Shown here in pieces: positions 11,634-22,317 of a DNA stretch of 64,000 nucleotides. The stretch's first letter is position 1. Every line of letters starts with the position of its first letter. The notes beneath the pieces are model-generated. The model made no database searches. It had not been told where the DNA came from and saw only the letters and a list, made by a program, of their open reading frames with translations. The DNA comes from Kingdonia uniflora (Eukaryota > Streptophyta > Magnoliopsida > Ranunculales > Circaeasteraceae): positions 2,108,001 through 2,172,000 of the forward strand of contig JACGCM010000560.1 in assembly GCA_014058105.1 (NCBI GenBank). The letters run 5' to 3'. Both the position numbers and the translations under genes were made by a program.

Positions 11634-12485
11634 CAAATTGGAACCCAAGCGTCAAATTGGAATTGAAAGAGTAGAGATGGTATCAAATGCAAAGAACTCC
11701 CTTCCAATCGAGAGCAAAAACAAGCTTGAGATTAATAAATTGCAGTGGTGGAGAAATCACAGTGAGGGTGAGAGGGAAGAAAAATAAACCAAATTGGTTT
11801 TGAACAACCAAACAGACGCAGGAAAGACAACCAAACTCGAAACTTGTTCGAACAACTCTATAAGTCGTTCGAACGAAACATAATCTTTTAAAAAAAATAC
11901 ACTTCAGCTTAAAAATGAATGAGATAAGGCAAAAACTCACCCAAAATCACTGAGTAGCCACAGACAAACACAGGAAGCAAGAGAAAAGACAGGACTATCA
12001 GACATACTCCCCCTCAAACTATGCAAAGTCATATCTATAAGCACAGCGGATACACGATAGAAGGAATATTATTGAGCTATAAACTAAATAATGTAAAAAA
12101 ACTCAGTATGAGTATGTGTGTTGTCCAAACAAAGTCCTGACGATTAGGTATATGAAGAACATTATATTGGAAATATAATTCAACATAGGCTTCTCATGGT
12201 TGGTCACTCAAAGTCACTAAAAATTTACTAGGTATCACTCTAAGAAAATATGAATATGAGTAATGAAGATAAAAGTTCATAATCCAAGAAAGCAACGCTA
12301 TTTTTTTGAAGATCTCATTGAAGGAATATCAATTGTTTTTGGTGGTGTCAAGTTAAGTACCATAGATTTTCAAAATATCATCTCTACTAAATCGATTGCA
12401 TTAGACTTAGAATCAACTAGGACTTTTAAGGCTATCGTGAAGGCAAAGGTAGGCTACTGATGAAATAGGTGCTTTGCAAGCATTT
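11634..12485. other. J interior with a small plus-strand ORF
   Basis: The minus strand has a CT-rich leader-like part (11640-11800). On the plus strand 12263-12460 encodes 65 residues including EDLIEGISIVFGGVKLSTID, which is coding-like but unassigned. Its orientation matches the inverted LTR next to it, so it may belong to a second, opposite-strand copia copy. Confidence 0.35.
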
Positions 12486-13441
12486 TGATGAAAAAATTTA
12501 TTTGTCTCATTTTGTGTTTGTGGAGTCTTGTGGTTGTCTCAGTCGAAGACACTGACAAAATAAAGATCACTGGACAGAAGGTAAGTATAACTCACTGATA
12601 AAGGGATGGGCTTTTATATGTAATTATCGTTTGAACGAGTTTTCTTGTTGTTCGAACGAGTTGTCATATCCCCTAGAATTTTGGCCCATAGACAATTATC
12701 ATTCGAACGAGTTTTCTTGTCGTTCGAACGAGTTGTCATGTCCCCTGGAAATTTGACCTATAGACAATTGTTGTTGGAACGAGCCTTCTTATCGTTCGAA
12801 CGAATAGTCAACTTTATAAGGTTTTGGACCAAATTAGTCGTAAGTCGTTCGAACGACATTAGGTCTCGTTCGAACGATTCTTGAGAGAAATTGGTTTACT
12901 ATTTATGCAAACCCTATTTCTTTTTCTCTCCCGCATTTGGTTTTGGAAAAACGTTTATTTTTTTTTAAAAGCTTCAACTACTTTATCAGAGAGTGTAAAT
13001 TCAATATCAATCAAGAATCTTCTAATTTTGAGATTGATGTTGAGGTAGTTTTACAATACTTCCTACATATTATTCAAGAGAGATTCAAGAAGATCAATTC
13101 TTGGTGTGAGATCAAGAAGGGTTGTTGCAAGAACAGAAGAATATTGGGCGTGGAGCTTTAGTCAGAAGGGAAATAATCATGAGACAAGGTTATCGAGTAT
13201 GTAAGTGTAATTTAGATTAAACTCTTTTTGATTGGTACATTTTTGTTTGTCGATTTCATCAAAAACGACTTGTGGTTTTTCTCTAGTATAAGGAGTTTCC
13301 ACAGGGTGAATAATTGTTTGTGTCTTTTAATTCTTTGTCGTTACTTTTGATTATTTCTGTTTAATCCTAGATCATTGATTAATAGGAATTTTTATGACTT
13401 AATTTATCAAAATACATTAAATACGAGCACATAGAATTTCA
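12486..13441 (+). mobile_element. Inverted copia LTR of the J family inside element J
   Basis: This is a plus-strand copy of the same LTR, from TGATGAAAAAATTTATTTG to ACATAGAATTTCA, including the 72-bp array (12627-12878). No PBS follows it and no PPT precedes it, so it is most simply a solo LTR or a fragment of an opposite-oriented element. The immediate flanks (CATTT left, ATTTC right) are similar but are not a clean 5-bp duplication. It abuts the C-terminal end of the gag relic. Confidence 0.7.
12627..12878 (+). repeat. 72-bp CGTTCGAACG array, intermediate copy
   Basis: Same unit as 8936-9261 in the opposite orientation, with about three palindrome pairs. Some palindromes are mutated. Confidence 0.75.
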
Positions 13442-13497
13442 ATTTCAAACGTACGTAATTTTCTAGCAAGTGTGTCAGGTTTCATGGTTTTTAGATT

Positions 13498-14137
13498 TTA
13501 TGTTTTCTTTATAACATCACGTCTGGATCTAAAACTCTTAGGAAGAGATTTTAGAATTTTATGTACTATTTGAACATCGATGTATCCAGCTTTTAAAGAA
13601 GAACTGGTGTTAACAATGTCGCTAAGTCTGGCATAAAACTCACTAAGGGACTCATCCTCACTCATCCGGATGTTTTCAAATTGAGATGTGAGCATTAGCA
13701 GTTTACTTTCTTTAGCCGTATCATCACCTTCGTGAGTGCGCATTAAGATGTCCCAAGCTCCTTTCGAAGTGGTACACACAGATATATGCATATACTCACT
13801 TCGGCTCAGTGCATTAAAGATAGCATTAAGACCTTTAGAATTATACCCAAATGTTTCTTTTTCTTCCTTGGTTTATTAATTTCTAGGTTTATAAACTTCT
13901 ACAACAATTATTGGTTCAACCCGCATAACAGTTGGGGGCAACCATCCATCTTTAATGGCAATCCAGGAATCTTCACCCATGGATTGCAAGAAAGCAATCA
14001 TTCGAATCATCCAAAGTTTGTGCCATCAAAGAGTGGTAGACGATTTATAGGACCTCCAAATTTTTCGGAATCCATTAAATTAAGCAAGCATGAAAATAGG
14101 ATCACCGCTCAGGATATAAAGCCTACAAGCGATTCTA
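13498..14137 (-). pseudogene. Copia gag relic (UBN2-type)
   Basis: The minus-strand frame 13791-13498 (97 codons) contains CTTSKGAWDILMRTHEGDD, then KLLMLTSQFENIRMSEDES, an EFYARLSDIVN segment and KSLPKSFRSR. In order, this is the core of the UBN2/gag-polypeptide domain that forms the capsid of plant Ty1/copia elements. The N-terminal part continues toward the PBS (about 14040-14137, including PPNFSESIK) but is broken by stops and frame changes. The frame is cut at its C-terminal side by the inverted LTR, so the zinc knuckle and all of pol are absent. A frame of about 250 residues would be expected before the nucleocapsid. Confidence 0.75.
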
Positions 14138-14150
14138 CTCTGATGCCAAT
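14138..14150 (-). promoter_or_regulatory. Primer-binding site of element J
   Basis: The minus strand reads ATTGGCATCAGAG directly after the LTR terminus TTCA. It is one substitution from the TGGTATCAGAG sequence complementary to initiator tRNA-Met used by most plant copia elements. Confidence 0.75.
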
Positions 14151-15014
14151 TGAAATTCTATGTGCTTGTGTTTAATGTATTTCGATAAATTAGGTCTGAA
14201 CAATTCCTATCAATCAATGATCTAGGATTAAGCAAAAATAATCAAAAGTAAAGACAAAGAATTAAAAGACACAAACAATTGTTCACCCTGTGGAAACTCC
14301 TTACACTGGAGAAAAACCATAGGTTGTTGTCGATGAAATCGACAACCAAAAATCTACTAATCAAAAAGAGTTTAATCTGAATTATACTTACAAACTCGAT
14401 AACCTTGTCTTATGATTATATCTCTTCTGACTAAAGCTTCACACCTAATCTTTTTCTGTTCTCGCAACAACCCTTCTTGATCTCACACCAAGAATCGTTC
14501 TTGAACAATATGTAGGAAGTATTGTAAAACTAACTTAACATCAATCTCAGAATTAGAAGATGCTTGATTGATATTGAATTTACACTCTTTGATAAAGTAA
14601 TTGGAGATTTTCGAATAAAATAAACACTTTTCCAAAACCAAATACGGAAGAGAAAAAGAAATAGGGTTTGCTTAAATAGTAAACCAATTTCTCTCGAGAA
14701 TCGTTCGAACAAGACCTAATGTCGTTCGAACGACAATTGTCTATGGGCCAAATTTCCAGGGGACATGACAACTCGTTCGAATGACAAGAAAACTCGTTCG
14801 AACGACAATTGTCTATGGGCCAAAATTCCAGGGGACATGACAAATCGTTCGAACGACAAGAAAACTCATCGAACGGTAATTACATATAAAAGCCCATCCA
14901 TTTATCAGTGAGTTATACTTACATTATGTCCAGTGATCTTCATTTTGTCAGTATCTTCGACTGAGACAACCACGAGACTCCACAAACACGAAATGAGACA
15001 AATAAAACCTTTCA
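14151..15014 (-). mobile_element. 5' LTR of copia element J
   Basis: 864 bp, from TGAAAGG (15014) to the TTCA terminus (14151) that meets the PBS. It contains the short version of the 72-bp array (14701-14875), a TTATATGTAA box, and the TGTGAGATCAAGAAGGGTTG and TAGTATAAGGAGTTTCCAC-type leader blocks also present in the other two copies. Confidence 0.8.
14701..14875 (-). repeat. 72-bp CGTTCGAACG array, short copy
   Basis: About two palindrome pairs remain of the unit described at 8936-9261. Confidence 0.75.
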
Positions 15015-15019
15015 CTTTA

Positions 15020-15634
15020 AACAACCCTGAACATGTGCGTATATAAGTTAATCTTCCCCCTGAAAAGCATGTTAGATTTCTTCTTTTATAGAAGGTAACG
15101 CAGGGGCAAAGGTTTGAAGGATACACTCTCAAACCAAGTCATATAATCCAAAATTCAACTAAAAGTAATAAGATTAAAAATGTGACCAAATTTTCGAAAA
15201 GGATTTTCAAAACTAATTTATTTCATAATAAAGATTCTAAAACTCATAGTTTCAATAAAAGTCAATCGAAACAATTTTGTTACGTTCTTCCATATGTTAC
15301 ACAGAGTTTCGAGACACCCGATTCCGAAAATTTGTCATTCATATCCATAAATTAAAAAACCAAAGCACATTTAAAGCTTGTATAAATAAAACTGCAACTT
15401 ACTACAGCAGCTTACAGGAGTTGTTGGACTTGGAGTTGCGATGAAACCTCGGATCTATGAAGAAATCGAGGAATGACCTCTCGAACTCAACCCCAAGCTC
15501 TTGTAAAGGTCGTGTAAAGGGAAACAGAGATCACTACTATGAAGAAAGCTTTGGGTTTGTGGTGATCTTGGTGGTTTTAAAGATTTCACTAGAGAACGAT
15601 AATAGAGGTCGGCCGATGGTGGAGAGAGAAAGAG
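15020..15634 (-). other. MULE 5' side between the copia insertion and the right TIR
   Basis: This is the part of the MULE upstream of its transposase. It has coding-like but stop-interrupted stretches and repeated TTTCGAAA/GTTTTGAAA words, also common at 6240-6480 on the other side. No protein was identified. Confidence 0.35.
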
Positions 15635-15860
15635 AGGTGGGGGGGGGAAGATAGAGAGAAAGAAAGATATAAGTGAATAATTGAGGACCAAATAGGGTTT
15701 GGTTTTCAAACCTTGCCACCTCACTTTTGTTAGGTGGAAATTAAAATCCACCTCATTAACTTGAACAACCACATCTTTTATCTCAATCATTGATCTTGAA
15801 AAATGTAAGCATCCTCTTAACTGTTTAGACTGTATCTTAAAGAGGCGTGTACCTTAATCA
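15635..15860 (-). repeat. Right terminal inverted repeat of the MULE
   Basis: Inverted partner of 5734-5960. It includes a G-run (15639-15648) and a CT-rich (minus strand) tract. The element end lies within TTAATCA just before the solo LTR. Confidence 0.6.
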
Positions 15861-15864
15861 TATA

Positions 15865-16342
15865 CGTAATAACCTAATTTCGGGATTTGGACTTAGCTTT
15901 TACACCAAAGATAATCAGAGCGATTATGAACAAAAACTAACTACTGGCACAAAGTTTAGCGTGGTAAACCTTTTAATAGGTTAAACACCACGACCTCTCT
16001 TGAGGATTTAGAAATAGGGATATTATTGATAGTTACTAGCTATTACAAAGAATTCTCTGAGTAGTTCTGGATAAACTTTCTTGATATGAAAAGTCTATCT
16101 TTTATCTGCAGCTCTATGGTCCTATTTATTGGTCTTATAATATGATCGTTATTTGTTTTAATAATGAATGTTACAATATATGGTTTTGATGAGTCTTCAA
16201 AATGATTGTGTAACCGCTTGAGTAACTCCTGCTCCATAATGTGTCTTCCATAAATATGTCACGCGTATGTTAACGAGGTCGAGTGGTTGTATGCTGGTCG
16301 AAGATGTGGCTTGAGTTCGAGATGCAGAATAAGCCCCTTATA
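15865..16342 (-). mobile_element. Solo LTR of the element E (Tat-like) family
   Basis: Read on the minus strand, it follows the E LTR (54464-55228) from start to end. It has GGCTTATTCTG near the start, then ATCTTCGACC and CGACCTC words, CATATTATAAGACC before a TATA-like AATAAATAGG, CCTCAAGAGAGGT, TTTAACCTATT, and a terminal AATTAGG(T/C)(T/C)ATTAC. It is shorter than the E copy (478 against 765 bp). It lies in TA-rich DNA flanked by ATATA and TATAT, consistent with a TSD but uninformative. No internal region is attached. Confidence 0.65.
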
Positions 16343-16355
16343 TATATATATAAAT

Positions 16356-16620
16356 ATATATAAGAGTGTATCTATACCCCCTTCCCTTATGACATCCAAT
16401 AAACCACCTTATTAGAGCCATGGATCTCTATAAGATAAGTGGTTGAGATGAAAAGGGGGTAGTTGTTACAACTTGGAAACTTGATGAGGTGGCAGTCAAA
16501 AAGGTCAACCGGTTGTAACAAATTTAAACCCCCGCTCTCTCCTCAATTATAACTTTTACTTTCTCTTTCTCTCTCACTTTTTTTTCCTCTCTCTTATGGT
16601 GACAAAAAAGCTCAAAACCT
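16356..16620 (+). repeat. MULE TIR-like sequence, related to the ends of the 5734-15860 element
   Basis: After a TA tract the sequence GTGTATCTATACCCCC is followed by the same order of short blocks as the MULE ends: a GGTTGAGATGAAA block, GATGAGGTGGCA, CCTCAATTAT, then a CT-rich tract. The similarity is diffuse. It could be one end of a second MULE whose other end was not found. Confidence 0.35.
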
Positions 16621-17379
16621 AGTTCCTAAAACCCTAAAAATGATAAGGAAATATAGTAGTTCATTGAGAGGAGTACAACCGTTAGGACATCGCAGTTTCG
16701 TTGTACTTCACTTATCACTCTTTGAAACTTTTTCACCATTTTTTGGGCGGAGTAGCCATTCTGGATGTTGAAGTGCTCAAGGCGAGGTTTGTTTCATACT
16801 TTAACTCCATTGTATTGTCTCTAATTTAGATTTGGTGTGATGTTCAACAGACAAGTGGTTTTATACCCAAAGTTTACGAAGACTATTACCCAGAACCCAT
16901 GTTTTAAAAAGCAAGATTAAGCCAATTCCCAATTGATCTTTAAGTAAATTCCCTCAAATTAATGTCCTTGACATTAGACCTATTCAGATATAACTTTGAG
17001 TTGTATATGAATTAGTCTGTGGTTACGTACTATCTGCGATCCTTTACCAGAATAACTAGTATCCTTGGGGCATATTGTTTCTTAATATCCTATATAACTA
17101 TCATAAGATATTATAGATAGGTATTAATCGAGTGTTACTTATATCCCATATAAGTAGGGTCATTTCAAAACTAGTAGGCATTCTTTCCAAATGAAAAATT
17201 ATATATTTTTTGAATAAATAAATAAATAAATTGGGTCCCTATCGGGGTAGAGTCTAATATAAAAGGATTTTTTTTCTTTTCTAAACTGAACCAAAAATAA
17301 TTGGGTCTGGTCCAATATGCCTATTCGGGTAGGGTCAAATCTGGATTAGGTCTAAATTATGGATCCATGTCCAAGCACG
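16621..17379. other. Unrecognised AT-rich stretch
   Basis: No ORF or repeat family was recognised. A short AAATA microsatellite-like run lies at about 17210-17232. Confidence 0.35.
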
Positions 17380-18130
17380 TGGGGTGCACATGCCCTTGGC
17401 ATATGTAAAGGTATCCCAACTAGTCATGTGTATAATAAGTGACCCCTTGGTGTGTGGTCTATACCTTGGCATATGACTTATGCCCCTTGACATATGGTAT
17501 ATGCCTTGGCACATGTTCCTGTCCTTAGCACGTAACTTGTACCCTCGGTACGTAGTCCATTCCTTGGCACTTATGGTATGTTCCCTTGCATGTGTGGTAC
17601 ACGTCAGTCCACTCATTGACTGACAAGTGTCGCCATTTTGTCGGTTAGGTGGTAAACATGTTCTTGACATGTCAACACATGCGTCTACCACGCCATCAGG
17701 AGAGTCTCGACCATGTATGCTATGGGGTCCACTACCACATCATCAAGGTGGGACAATGCCGCATTAGTAGTGAGGTCCACTACAATGGCTACATGGTGGG
17801 GCCCACATTTCCATATCTACTGCTACGTGGCCCTATTAGGTTAGCATAACATGTCAGGAAGTGGATCTCGCACATGCCACGTTACATATCTACAAAGTCA
17901 ACATGACATATGGCCCTACAATATTAGTACCCCAACCACGTCAACATCACGTGTCCTCGACCCAGAGGTCCACATCAACCGCGGGTCCCTTGCCACATCA
18001 TCGCCAATGCCTGCCACATCATCGCCAAAGTTACGTCAGCAAGAAGAGTCCATATTAGTGTCACGTTTTAGAGATACATTAGTCTACGTCAGCCTTAATT
18101 CGCTGGTCAAACCCTTAACTGACTGATCAA
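17380..18130. repeat. GC-richer stretch of degenerate short repeats
   Basis: From about 17385 to 17610 a unit of roughly 22-26 bases recurs with variation, centred on CCTTGGCAYATG or similar (CCTTGGCATATG, CCTTGACATATGG, CCTTGGCACATG, CCTTAGCACGTA, CCTCGGTACGTA). Then come many CCAC(A/G)TCA and CCACATCATCGCCA words. Base composition differs from both flanks. Plus and minus ORFs here reflect the repeats. It could be part of an LTR or of the 5' leader of the copia-like element whose PBS lies at 18625. Confidence 0.4.
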
Positions 18131-18610
18131 ATCACAGTTAAATGGTCAATGCCATGTTTGACTTGTCAAACCCTTTTAAATGATCAAAACCCTAGTAACA
18201 TTATAACCTTCAAAATACCTACAAATTGACAAAAAAAAATTGATCTCTTCCCTTGGGGAGGTATATAGACCAACAATATTAAAATATATTTAGATATAAG
18301 GGGCAAAAACGTTTAAAAACTCAAAAATAGGGAGAAAAAAAGATAAAAAATAAAACCCATTTTTATAACCTATTATTTTTAAAATTAGCACTTAAATCTC
18401 CTTGAAAACCCTTGATTTAGGAAAAATTTTAAGATCTAAGATGCAATCTTTATGACATAATCATCACTATAGTACATTAGATCAAATCAACATCCTAGCA
18501 ATGAAATCTATAAGCATACACATATTGGATAAAATTTAAAGAGATTTAGAGTTTTTAGGTATATCTCGTTCTTGAGCAAGAGAAGAAAAAACCTATCAAA
18601 CCAATCCCAC
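18131..18610. other. Unrecognised AT-rich stretch left of a copia-like PBS
   Basis: No coding content was recognised. If the PBS at 18611-18636 is real, this is the first part of the internal region of that minus-strand element. Confidence 0.3.
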
Positions 18611-18800
18611 TAGCTCCTCGCGGTGCTGATAACATGTTGGAATATCAATTACTCTAGTAAAATTAGACACAATCATATAAATATCTAACAAATATCATAT
18701 GAGAGAGAGGAAGATCTTTATTGATATGATGAACTAAAAGTTACAGAGGCACAAAACCTTAGTTGATATTTATAGCCCTTCTAAAACTCTCCCCCAAAAT
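18611..18800 (-). mobile_element. PBS and LTR edge of a copia-like element
   Basis: On the minus strand an LTR end (GATATTCCAACA) is followed at once by TGTTATCAGCACCGCGAGGA. This has the form of the TGGTATCAGAGC-type site seen after many plant copia LTRs. A TATA box in the right orientation (GGGCTATAAATATC, about 18767-18780) lies about 140 bases upstream in the LTR. The start of the LTR could not be fixed; it may extend to about 18.96 kb. Confidence 0.4.
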
Positions 18801-18960
18801 TCTAGGTTTATGGGCCAAGTTATGACCCGGTTTAGGATCACCCCAACCCAGTTTGGGTCTCTTGAGCGAACCACTCCTAAATAGGATTTAGCATTGGTCC
18901 TATTAAGGTTTAGATATTTGTTATTGCCCCCAAGTTTGTCAGATATTAACTTATACCCTC

Positions 18961-20950
18961 AAAACTACCTTGACTTTGAGTAACGGTGAATGAATCATTT
19001 TGATCACATTTTTTGAAATAATATACCAATTTGACCCTCACTGGGACACCTGGGTTAGATTCACGTGATTTCAACGCGAGGGTAAAATAGGTAGAATGTA
19101 TCAAAAACTTTGGTCAAAGAGAGATGGCCCCCGTAGAGTCAAGGCCAGCATAATTTTGGGGGTGCAAGTGAATATTAAATAAACCTTAGTAGGGTATGAA
19201 GGGGAGGGGGTAACGGGGGGTTTGGTTCGGTTGTCTATTTTATTAATAACATAATTCGGGGTGGCCCATTAATTATCATGTCGCTTGCCTCCTTATGTTT
19301 GTTTTAAGCCATTTTTTTTGTTTTGGGCTTTTGTGTTGAGTGTGATTTCTTTGGTCTACGAGCCCACTTCTGATATTTGCAAGCATATTCCTCTACATAT
19401 ATAGTTGTATTTCATGGAAGGGAATCAACTTACTGATTAATCATGGTATAAATTCTCACAATTCACAGTATGTTCAAATTAATAATACAAGCTCCATAGA
19501 GAACGATTCTTGTAACAACAACACTCCCATTTCGATGATAAATGCCAACATATATTCTTACTTGTTTATACCGAGGCAAATCTAAGAATAATTATTTCAT
19601 AAGCAACAGCCACAACTTTTCCTTTCTTCCCTGACACATAGATAGGCTACTAGGTCAGTAGGTATGCCCCATGATAGCGAGGTGGTCATGTTACCAACTT
19701 AGTGATCTGGACTTTGATTGACTACCGTCTACCGTGTATGCCCTATGTCAGAGGCCCTTAAACTAGTGATTCCAAAACCCAACATTGTATATACATGGGA
19801 CCTTATCATTTTAATCATGAATATGTCGACTCACGAATAAACTCATAAACAATTCATTCTTAGTTTCTGGAACAAACAAGCTCGTGTTTTGTTTTCCATC
19901 TACAAAAAGTAGAGAATATAAGAAAGACTTACAGGTAGTTTTGCCCCAATTTGATTCAATCAATCAACAATTTCTTGCCACCAGATAATCTACCACCTGT
20001 AATTGGGTAACTTTTTATGAAATTTGACTGCTCCTCTAGTATGCATACATATTAAATTACCTCGTCGCTGTTCAATTACTAGAATATTGGTCATACCAAG
20101 GCAAGAAAAAATTATTTGCAAAGTAAAATGATTTATATGGGAGGGAATTTTGGGTCAAAACATACCGTTGCTAAAATAATGCGGGATTTATTGGCCCACC
20201 ATCTTTAAAGACGCATATAATTATTGTGTATCGTGTGATAAGTATCAACGATCTGGAAATATCTCTCATAGAAACATAATGCCCTAAACAATATCGTTCC
20301 CATCAAAATATTTGATGTTTGGGGAATATATTTGATGGGATCCTTCTCTGTGCCTAAAGAAAATATGATCCTCGAAGTTGTTTGAGTTTAAATAAAAGTA
20401 TTTGTTAAAAAAATCTCTGCTATTGAAGTAATATTGTGTTTTTCATTCTACATTTCTTGGCTGCAAGAAGAATTTGTAGAAATCACCTTGCTAGGTGAGA
20501 TACTATAAGCATGTAAGTCAACAAAAGGATCATAGATGGAATATCACTTAAGAAGATCTGGGAAATTAGGAAGATGGAGACACGAGCAAATTCAGAAGTG
20601 AGAACAAAATATGGACATAATATTAAGTGTTGGAGTTGTTTTCAATGAAACTTGTTGTGCATAATGTTTATGGTTGAACTTCAATTTCATTTATTGTACT
20701 TAAATAAGCAGAGTAAGAAGCACATTATTTGCATTTGCAAGTTCATCTTTCTTTCTCTCTCTATATATATATATACTAGTACTACCTGTGACCAAGTCAC
20801 GGTGAAGACGTCGACGCGCCTTTGGCGCTATGCTAACGCATGAATTAATATATGAAATCTTCCCACCAAGTGTTGTTTCCGGTTAAAAATTAACATTAGA
20901 AGTTTAAACCTCTACAAATATTACAATAACATTTTTTGTATTTCACATCA
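18961..20950. other. No gene or repeat recognised
   Basis: AT-rich sequence without convincing coding content. A TA run (20763-20777) is followed by ACTAGTACTACCTGTGACC, which looks like the edge of an inserted repeat but could not be assigned. Confidence 0.35.
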
Positions 20951-20959
20951 TTAGAAAAG

Positions 20960-21200
20960 TAAATAGAAAACGAAATTTACATTTTCATACAAAAATACAT
21001 GAGTCTTAAATAACATGTTGTAACATATTGCGATCAGACTCCTTCGTTTCCAATGCTTAATTTTGTCATCTGCTTGAAATACCATCATGGTACGATCATG
21101 TCCTTTCCATATATGTGTGTATATATTTCACGCATTGAACTCTTGTACATACTTTAGCATTGATAATATAGTTGCCCAATGATTCTTGTCAATAAAATTT
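20960..21200 (+). repeat. Dispersed repeat, copy 1
   Basis: Homologous in the same orientation to 22318-22535. Shared order: ACATGAGTCTTAAATAACAT, then CTTGAAATA, a GG(T/C)(A/G)CGATCA(T/G)GTCC block, GTATATATTTCAC, AACTC(T/C)TG, and AATGAT/TGTCCTTGTC. The copies are substantially diverged. Family unknown. Confidence 0.5.
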
Positions 21201-21989
21201 AAGTTAGTATAATAAAAATAAAAATAAAAGGCAAATAGGGTATAGAGGTACCAGGGGAAAGAAGTGCATGTCTACTTTTAATTTTGAATAATTTAATCAA
21301 AGACCCAAATAGGCCATAGAGGTACCACTGCCAAACATGGCTCATTGTTCCCATCATCAATTAACTTAGTAGAAGGAAAAGAGGTCCCATCACCAAGCAT
21401 GGCTCTCATTTTCCTCCAACATGACCCGAACCGACCTTTGCGTTTTTTATCTTAACGCTAACCCTAGCACCTACTCTCTCTCTCTCTCCATAACAACAAC
21501 TACTCTTCTCTCTCTCTCTCTCGACCTCTCTCCCACCAACAACAACTAAACAATCACACAACATTAAAGTTTAGTTTAACTACATCACATCTCTCTCTTT
21601 GAAACATTTATTATGCAACAATGACGCAAGTAGGAGCGGTAAGATATGTTGTACATGAATATTATGTTCTGGATCTGCAACTTTGAATCAAAGGTGTTTG
21701 CAAGTTAAAGTATGAGTGTTGAAAATAAATGTTATGTTAAATCAAAGATTTTTGCAAGCTAAAGTTTGGATCAGATATGGGTATCTCTGTTTAAAAAGGT
21801 AAAGGGAACAATGTGTCTGTATGTGTGTATGAAATGAAGAATCCTAAATATAGTTTGATGTTGGATTTTGATGTTGGTTGATGAGAGTGCAAAGCTGTTG
21901 CCGGTGAAATTTCGTCGTGACTCGAACTTAATTTTTTTTGCAACACTCAATCTGCTTAAAGTTGATATTAAATCAAACCCGATGTACAA
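21201..21989. other. Unrecognised stretch with CT microsatellites
   Basis: CT-rich runs at 21474-21488 and 21510-21524 sit in a UTR-like context (CCCTAGCACC, AACAACAACTAC). No coding exon was recognised next to them. Confidence 0.35.
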
Positions 21990-22150
21990 ATCCGACCTGG
22001 CCCAACAGTTTCGGTTCGGTTCCGATCCGGGTCGTGGAGTATGTCGGTCCGGGTTCGAGTTTAAAAATTAAAGACCCAGTATTATCTGGTCGAATCAGAT
22101 CCAGGCCTAAACCCGGGCCGACCCGATCCGTATATAGCCCTACTTGTTGG
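21990..22150. repeat. GC-rich transposon-end-like sequence
   Basis: The local GC peak carries repeated GGTTCGGTTCCGATCCGGGTC-like words (given in parts: GGTTCGG, GATCCGGGT, CCCGGGCC, GACCCGATCCG) and ends ATATAGCCCTA. Read on the minus strand it starts TAGGGCTATATACGGATCGG, the style of terminal sequence common to non-autonomous hAT-type plant elements. The other end was not found. Confidence 0.35.
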
Positions 22151-22317
22151 TATTCTAGTAGAAATTCTAATAGTTTTATGGGACTATATAACCTTATTTA
22201 TTCTTCAAATATTTATTTCCACATTTTCTTATGTTGTCGTTGCATGTCTGCAAATTCCAGTGAAAAGACAGATTGAGATAATTCTAATGCTATGACACAA
22301 CACATCTATTTTTAATT

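Larger units (their letters stand above)
8396..15014 (-). mobile_element. Ty1/copia retrotransposon (element J) inserted in the MULE
   Basis: J reads on the minus strand as 5' LTR (14151-15014), PBS (about 14138-14150), gag relic (13498-14146), extra 3' ORF (10183-11169), PPT (9396-9407) and 3' LTR (8396-9395). The 5-bp flanks are CTTCA (8391-8395) and CTTTA (15015-15019), a near-perfect target-site duplication that supports both ends. The UBN2-type gag and the initiator-Met-type PBS identify Ty1/copia. A long extra ORF between the pol position and the 3' LTR is typical of the Sirevirus lineage, so that placement is suggested but not proven. The whole pol region (protease, integrase, RT, RNase H) is missing, and an inverted LTR of the same family occupies 12486-13441. 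Confidence 0.7.
5734..15860 (-). mobile_element. Mutator-like element (MULE) with a FAR1/MURA-type transposase relic, interrupted by a copia element
   Basis: The two ends are inverted copies. The left begins GGATCCAGGTACACGCC at 5734 and the right, read on the minus strand, begins TGATTAAGGTACACGCC at 15860. They stay alignable for about 220 bases through GTTAAGAGGATGCTT-like and CCTCAATTATT-like blocks. Long TIRs and a MURA/FAR1-type transposase relic at 6920-7490 identify a Mutator-superfamily element. The 10-base flanks TATATAGAAT and TATACGTAAT agree at 7 of 10 positions, compatible with a decayed 9-11-bp duplication in TA-rich DNA. Removing the copia insertion (8396-15014) leaves about 3.5 kb, a usual MULE size. 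The transposase is frameshifted, so the element is not autonomous. Confidence 0.6.

Noticed and set aside
17335..17691. 118-codon minus-strand ORF with His/Cys-rich composition as a zinc-finger gene.
   Set aside because: The His/Cys pattern is spaced by the degenerate repeat at 17385-17610; no regular finger spacing.
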